Source of the DNA: Dehalococcoidia bacterium | Lineage (GTDB): Bacteria > Chloroflexota > Dehalococcoidia > Lucifugimonadales > Lucifugimonadaceae | Direction of reading: 5' to 3' | Assembly (NCBI GenBank): GCA_012270805.1 | Contig: JAAXHR010000076.1 | Location: 3,213-13,315, forward strand | Length of the DNA: 10,103 nucleotides | In this document: positions 6,829 through 10,103 of the stretch, piece by piece | How the letters are laid out: the number at the start of each line of letters is the position of its first letter | Numbering within the stretch: the stretch's first letter is position 1 | Notes under the pieces: model-generated | The model's database searches: none | What the model was told of the DNA's origin: nothing | What the model saw: the letters and a program-made list of their open reading frames with translations, nothing else | Position numbers and translations under genes: made by a program

Positions 6829-6977
6829 AATTGCCTCGCTAAAGATTGAAGTTCGCTGACCGTATTTTAGCGTTGCGATTCAATTCAACATTGGCTGAAC
6901 GCCTCAAACAATGTAGCGTACGATAGCTGCAACAGCTTGGATAGCGATGCGGTTTTACGCTTATCGCGTCTGTATCG

Positions 6978-6988
6978 AAGGAAGGAAA
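6978..6988 (+). promoter_or_regulatory. Purine-rich ribosome binding region for the enolase-superfamily gene
   Basis: AAGGAAGGAAA lies about 11 bases before the ATG at 7000. It supports that start over an in-frame TTG at 6937, whose extra 21 residues are not family-like. Confidence 0.45.
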
Positions 6989-6999
6989 CGAGCCTTACC

Positions 7000-8163
7000 A
7001 TGAAGATCGAGCGCATCGAGCTTCACCAACTTAACGGCAGGGTCGCAGCACCTTACAAGTCATCGATGCAATGGAAAACGCATCGGGGAACAGTCGCAGT
7101 GCGTGTCATCGCTGACGACGGAACGTACGGTTGGGGAGAAACTGGTGGAGATGCCCGAGCAATCGCCGAGATAGCCACGGCATTGATTGGAAAGAATCCC
7201 GAACATTTCGGCAGCATCTGGCAATCGATCATCAACCCGCGTTATCAAAGTGGTGGATACGGCGGCCTGGCATCTAAGACTGCCAGCGCGATCGATATCG
7301 CCTTGCAGGACCTGGTAGGCAAGTCCAGAGGCGTGCCGGTTTACGAACTGCTGGGTGGAAAGGTTCGCGATCGCGTCTCTACCTACGCAACCGGCCTTTT
7401 CTACACCGAGGCCGATCTCGCCGATCCCACGTGGTCAGGTTTCCTTGACGAAGCACAAGGATACGCTGAGGCAGGTTTTCCCGGGATGAAGATGAAGATC
7501 GGCGGCTTCACGTTTGCGGAAGATGTTGACCGCGTTGGAGCTCTGCGTCGCAAAGTCGGCGACGGTGTTCGGATCATGGTCGACGCTAATGAGGCGTACG
7601 ACCCGATGACGGCGATTTCGATGGCACGTCGGATTGCGGATTTCGATGTCACGTGGTTTGAAGAGCCGACCGGCTCGCGATCGTTGGAAGACAACCTGTT
7701 GGTCACTTCCAGGTCGCCGGTGCCGACAGCCGGTGGCGAATCGGCGAGCACCCGTCGCGATGTTGCGCATCTGCTGGGACGACGGATATTCGACATCATC
7801 CAACCCGAGGTCGTAAATGTCGGTGGTATATCCGAACTCAAGCTGTGCGCGGATATGGCCGAGGCGTTCAACGTCCGGTTTTTCCCGCACTTCTTCAACA
7901 CCCACATCAGTCTCGCAGCCATACTCCACACGCTTGCGACAATATCTCAAGCGCCGCCAGCACATCCCAAAGAGCCGTTCGTCAACGAGCCGGTTACAGA
8001 ATTCGATCAGACATCTCACCCGGTGAGAGAGGCGTTGACTGACCCGTACTTCAGCCAGACCGACGGTTACATCGATGTTCCGAATGCGCCCGGGCTCGGC
8101 ATCGAAGTTAACGAGGATGCATTAGATCACTTCCGGCAAGGCGACGTAGTAGCAGTTGACTGA
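7000..8163 (+). CDS. Mandelate racemase/muconate lactonizing enzyme family protein (enolase superfamily), 387 aa
   Basis: Enolase-superfamily enzyme, mandelate-racemase-like subgroup: Mg-dependent abstraction of the proton alpha to a carboxylate, usually acid-sugar dehydration or racemisation. With the ATG at 7000 the key residues fall on the numbering of Pseudomonas mandelate racemase: KxK at K164/K166 (GMKMKIG), metal ligands D195 (VDANEAY), E221 (FEEP) and E247 (AGGES), and H297 (FFPHFF). The residue paired with His297, normally Asp270, is Glu270 (IIQPEVVNVGG). The N-terminal capping domain (about 1-125) includes DGTYGWGET and ALQDLVGKSRGVPVYELLGG. Length is normal for the family. Divergent from the DHDPS-family gene and followed 142 bp later by an alpha/beta hydrolase, suggesting a small catabolic cluster. 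Subfamily substrate cannot be assigned by eye; a sugar-acid dehydratase is the main guess. Confidence 0.95.
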   Translation: MKIERIELHQLNGRVAAPYKSSMQWKTHRGTVAVRVIADDGTYGWGETGGDARAIAEIATALIGKNPEHFGSIWQSIINPRYQSGGYGGLASKTASAIDIALQDLVGKSRGVPVYELLGGKVRDRVSTYATGLFYTEADLADPTWSGFLDEAQGYAEAGFPGMKMKIGGFTFAEDVDRVGALRRKVGDGVRIMVDANEAYDPMTAISMARRIADFDVTWFEEPTGSRSLEDNLLVTSRSPVPTAGGESASTRRDVAHLLGRRIFDIIQPEVVNVGGISELKLCADMAEAFNVRFFPHFFNTHISLAAILHTLATISQAPPAHPKEPFVNEPVTEFDQTSHPVREALTDPYFSQTDGYIDVPNAPGLGIEVNEDALDHFRQGDVVAVD

Positions 8164-8260
8164 ATTGCCGATTAATTCGGTTTCGTATGTAATTGCCGCG
8201 TTGACTTGGCATCTAAACGTGAATTTTCGCCAACGGTCCTGCTCGCTCGACTGAGAGATA

Positions 8261-8289
8261 TCATTCTTTAGGTCGTATTCAAAGAATGA
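8261..8289 (+). repeat. Perfect 9-bp inverted repeat upstream of the alpha/beta hydrolase gene
   Basis: TCATTCTTT and AAAGAATGA are perfect inverted copies separated by 11 bases, ending 16 bases before the hydrolase ATG at 8306. No T-run follows, so it is not a standard terminator for the preceding gene. It could be an operator for a dimeric regulator or a leader hairpin hindering translation. It is the only notable structure in the 142-bp gap. Confidence 0.45.
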
Positions 8290-8305
8290 GCATCGACGCG
8301 TACTC

Positions 8306-9148
8306 ATGAGATCAGCTAGCACCGAAACTATGCGCGAGTCAACACTGCAACTCGACGACCGTCACATCAACTATGCTGAAGGCCCCCAAAACGGGCCGCC
8401 GATGCTGTTGATACATGGTATTAGTGGTCGCTGGCAGGACTGGGACTCGGTTTCTCCCTGTTTTACTTCTGATTGGCACGTCTACGCGGTCGACCTTCGC
8501 GGTCACGGCAAGTCTTCATGGGTGACCAATGGTTACCATTGGCGTCAATACGCACTGGATCAAGCCGAACTAATCGAACGCGTCATCGGGCAACCAGCGT
8601 TTGTAGTCGGACACTCTCTCGGCGGAGTAACGGCGTTGGGGCTAAATGCAGAACGGACAGATCTGGTGCGTGCCGCCATCTACGAAGATCCTCCGCTCTT
8701 TGTTCACCAACGATGGGAGGGCAACCAGTTCCGCCTCAGTTTCACAGCGACCCTCGACGTCTTGGATACCAATCCGGATTTCGCCACGGTTCTCACCCAC
8801 ATTAAGGAAACCAACCCGGAATATGATGATGTCCGTTGCCACGACCGTGCTGAAAAGCTGTTGGCTATGGATCCTGATGTATTCCGATCGACTCTGAGTG
8901 GCAGAGCGAGAGCCAATTGGCGATCGGAAGATTTGCTTCAACTCGCTCAAGCACCCTCCCTCCTTCTGCAAGCCGAACCGTCGCTGGGCTCTGCGTTGTT
9001 CGATGATGAGGCCGAGAAAGCGATGGGGTTGTTGCCGAATGCAGAATACGAGAAGTGGGACGACTCGGGACACGGTATGCACAACTCTTACCCCGAGCGC
9101 TTCGCAGAGCGTGTGTTGACTTTTTTCGACGCGTTCCGAGACGTTTGA
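8306..9148 (+). CDS. Alpha/beta hydrolase (280 aa)
   Basis: Alpha/beta-hydrolase-fold enzyme, likely cytoplasmic esterase, lactonase or C-C hydrolase; no signal peptide. Visible features: oxyanion loop LLIHGISGRW (HG at 37-38), the DLRGHGKS signature at 63-70, nucleophile elbow VGHSLGG with Ser104, and the C-terminal catalytic His256 in DSGHGMHN. After strand 6 (APSLLLQAEPS) the residue at the usual catalytic Asp position is Glu224, with Asp233/Asp234 nearby as alternatives. Length is typical. The start is uncertain: ATG 8306 and ATG 8330 are in frame and neither has a clear ribosome site; both lie ahead of the conserved domain. It is downstream of the enolase-superfamily gene and may process a related ester or lactone (inference). 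Confidence 0.93.
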   Translation: MRSASTETMRESTLQLDDRHINYAEGPQNGPPMLLIHGISGRWQDWDSVSPCFTSDWHVYAVDLRGHGKSSWVTNGYHWRQYALDQAELIERVIGQPAFVVGHSLGGVTALGLNAERTDLVRAAIYEDPPLFVHQRWEGNQFRLSFTATLDVLDTNPDFATVLTHIKETNPEYDDVRCHDRAEKLLAMDPDVFRSTLSGRARANWRSEDLLQLAQAPSLLLQAEPSLGSALFDDEAEKAMGLLPNAEYEKWDDSGHGMHNSYPERFAERVLTFFDAFRDV

Positions 9149-9311
9149 ACGGCTGATGCGACGCTCGCAACCGCAATACTGGCCTTTGTCTACGATGCGA
9201 TTCCCGGCTTCACTAAATCCGAGTATCCTTAATCCCTGCCAGCAGAGACTCGAGGTGGAAGAACCGAACAGCCCTGTGGCGACTTGCTGTTGAGGATAGA
9301 TAGGAGCGAAT

Positions 9312-10103
9312 ATGAGAGACCGTCTCGCGCCGATTACATCAGTCGTTCCTTATCTCATCGTCTTTGTCGCGAGTGCTTGCACGCTGATCTTAGAAATCGT
9401 TGCAGGTCGCATCCTCGCGCCGGTTATCGGCGTTTCGTTGTACACGTGGACAAGCATCATCGGCGTCGTTCTCGCTGGCATCAGCGTCGGCAACTACATC
9501 GGTGGGCTAGTCGCTGACAAGTATCCGTCGCGCCAGACGCTCGGTTTGATACTGTTCGTTTCTGGTGCTTTTACAGTCGTCATATTGCCGCTGATATCCA
9601 TTGCCGGCGATGTTGTGAGCGATTTGCCGCTGCTACCGCGCATAGTGACACTGACCGCGGTTCTGTTCCTCCCAGTCAGCTTGATTTTGGGGATGGTGAC
9701 GCCGATAGTAATCAAGTTGCAACTACAGGAACTATCGAGAACTGGCGACATCGTGGGCAGGTTTTACGCTGTCTCAACGGCTGGTTCGATTCTCGGCGTT
9801 TTCCTGACTGGATTTGTCCTCATTCAATGGATCGGCACTCGCCCGATAGTCTTGGCGGTGGCGATCGCGTTATTCGCGATGGCGCTGATGTTCGGCGATC
9901 TATGGAAAATTCGAGGCAAGTTGCCGAACGTGTTGCCCGTGTTGGTCGCGGTGATTGCCGTGTTCTTCAGCTTCACCTATGACGGGATCAACGAATGGGT
10001 CGATTCCGATTGCGATGAGGAGAGCAACTACTTCTGCATCAAAGTCCGCGAGCGTACCATCCAGGATCAAACTGTCCGAACATTGACTCTCGACCAGCTC
10101 TTA
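9312..10103 (+). CDS. Membrane-fused spermidine-synthase-like protein, N-terminal membrane part (cut by window edge)
   Basis: 264 codons open to the right edge. The start is ATG 9312 with AGGAG five bases upstream. The first about 225 residues hold roughly seven hydrophobic segments (near 11-32, 45-66, 74-98, 110-137, 152-173, 176-194, 206-224). They contain a signature of the MFS/spermidine-synthase fusion family: LILEIVAGRILAPVIG, followed by SLYTWTSIIGVVLAGISVG and later LGMVTPIVIKL and GRFYAVSTAGSILG. From about 235 the chain leaves the membrane with ESNYFCIKVRER and TLTLDQL, which matches the start of a spermidine-synthase-like methyltransferase-fold domain; the rest is outside the window. 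In this family the membrane part is often of unknown role, so polyamine synthesis is not certain. Preceded by 163 bp with no recognised feature. Confidence 0.9.
   Translation, partial: MRDRLAPITSVVPYLIVFVASACTLILEIVAGRILAPVIGVSLYTWTSIIGVVLAGISVGNYIGGLVADKYPSRQTLGLILFVSGAFTVVILPLISIAGDVVSDLPLLPRIVTLTAVLFLPVSLILGMVTPIVIKLQLQELSRTGDIVGRFYAVSTAGSILGVFLTGFVLIQWIGTRPIVLAVAIALFAMALMFGDLWKIRGKLPNVLPVLVAVIAVFFSFTYDGINEWVDSDCDEESNYFCIKVRERTIQDQTVRTLTLDQLL

Noticed and set aside
6937..6999. TTG at 6937 as the start of the enolase-superfamily gene
   Set aside because: The extra 21 residues are unlike the family, whereas ATG 7000 gives MKIERIELH, a standard start, and puts all catalytic residues on the mandelate racemase numbering.
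6829..6999. Sigma-70 promoters in the divergent gap (TAAAAT on minus; TTGGCT with TAGCGT on plus)
   Set aside because: Spacing or hexamer match is poor in each case, so I did not annotate them.
7401..8019. Two long minus-strand frames (176 and 194 codons)
   Set aside because: Antisense to the enolase-superfamily gene, whose active-site residues are all in place; compositions are shadow-like.

Overview
The window looks like a piece of chromosome from an uncultured bacterium. Base composition is moderate (roughly half G+C by eye) and genes are closely packed, mostly with recognisable Shine-Dalgarno sites. The gene types suggest a Chloroflexota lineage such as SAR202/Dehalococcoidia: a non-canonical DHDPS-family enzyme beside a mandelate-racemase-like enolase-superfamily enzyme, a dihydroorotase-like amidohydrolase, a membrane-fused spermidine-synthase-like protein and an LPxTG-anchored surface protein. 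SAR202 genomes are known for expanded COG4948 (enolase superfamily) content, but the taxonomic call is inference only.

Left block (1-4792, all on the minus strand). In transcription order this holds: a long RelA/SpoT-type (p)ppGpp synthetase/hydrolase with HD, synthetase, TGS, zinc-finger and ACT regions; rpsT (ribosomal protein S20); a histidine-rich unknown protein whose start codon overlaps the rpsT stop codon (TGATG); a 65-residue acidic, Asn/Asp/Gly-rich small protein; and an amidohydrolase of the dihydroorotase-like (PRK09237-type) family that runs off the left edge. The amidohydrolase reads open to the edge only because a 29-codon palindromic repeat-like insert is kept in frame. A second, related stretch lies at the very edge of the window, and both encode LPPQA in the same frame.

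Middle (4793-5832, plus strand). Divergent from rel is a secreted protein with an N-terminal signal sequence and a full C-terminal sorting signal (LPVTG, hydrophobic helix, basic tail), so a sortase-type or related anchoring system is implied.

Right block (5872-10103). A DHDPS/N-acetylneuraminate-lyase family gene (minus) and an enolase-superfamily gene (plus) are transcribed divergently from a 171-bp gap. They are followed on the plus strand by an alpha/beta hydrolase and by the membrane half of a spermidine-synthase-like protein, cut by the right edge. The DHDPS-family, enolase-superfamily and hydrolase genes together resemble a small catabolic set for hydroxy-, keto- or sugar-acid-like substrates. 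The exact substrate cannot be read from the sequence. Both superfamily enzymes depart from the textbook active site: Tyr to Gln in the DHDPS-like protein and Asp270 to Glu in the racemase-like protein.

I found no tRNA, rRNA, CRISPR array, transposase or convincing rho-independent terminator. No gene-free stretch exceeds about 200 bp.
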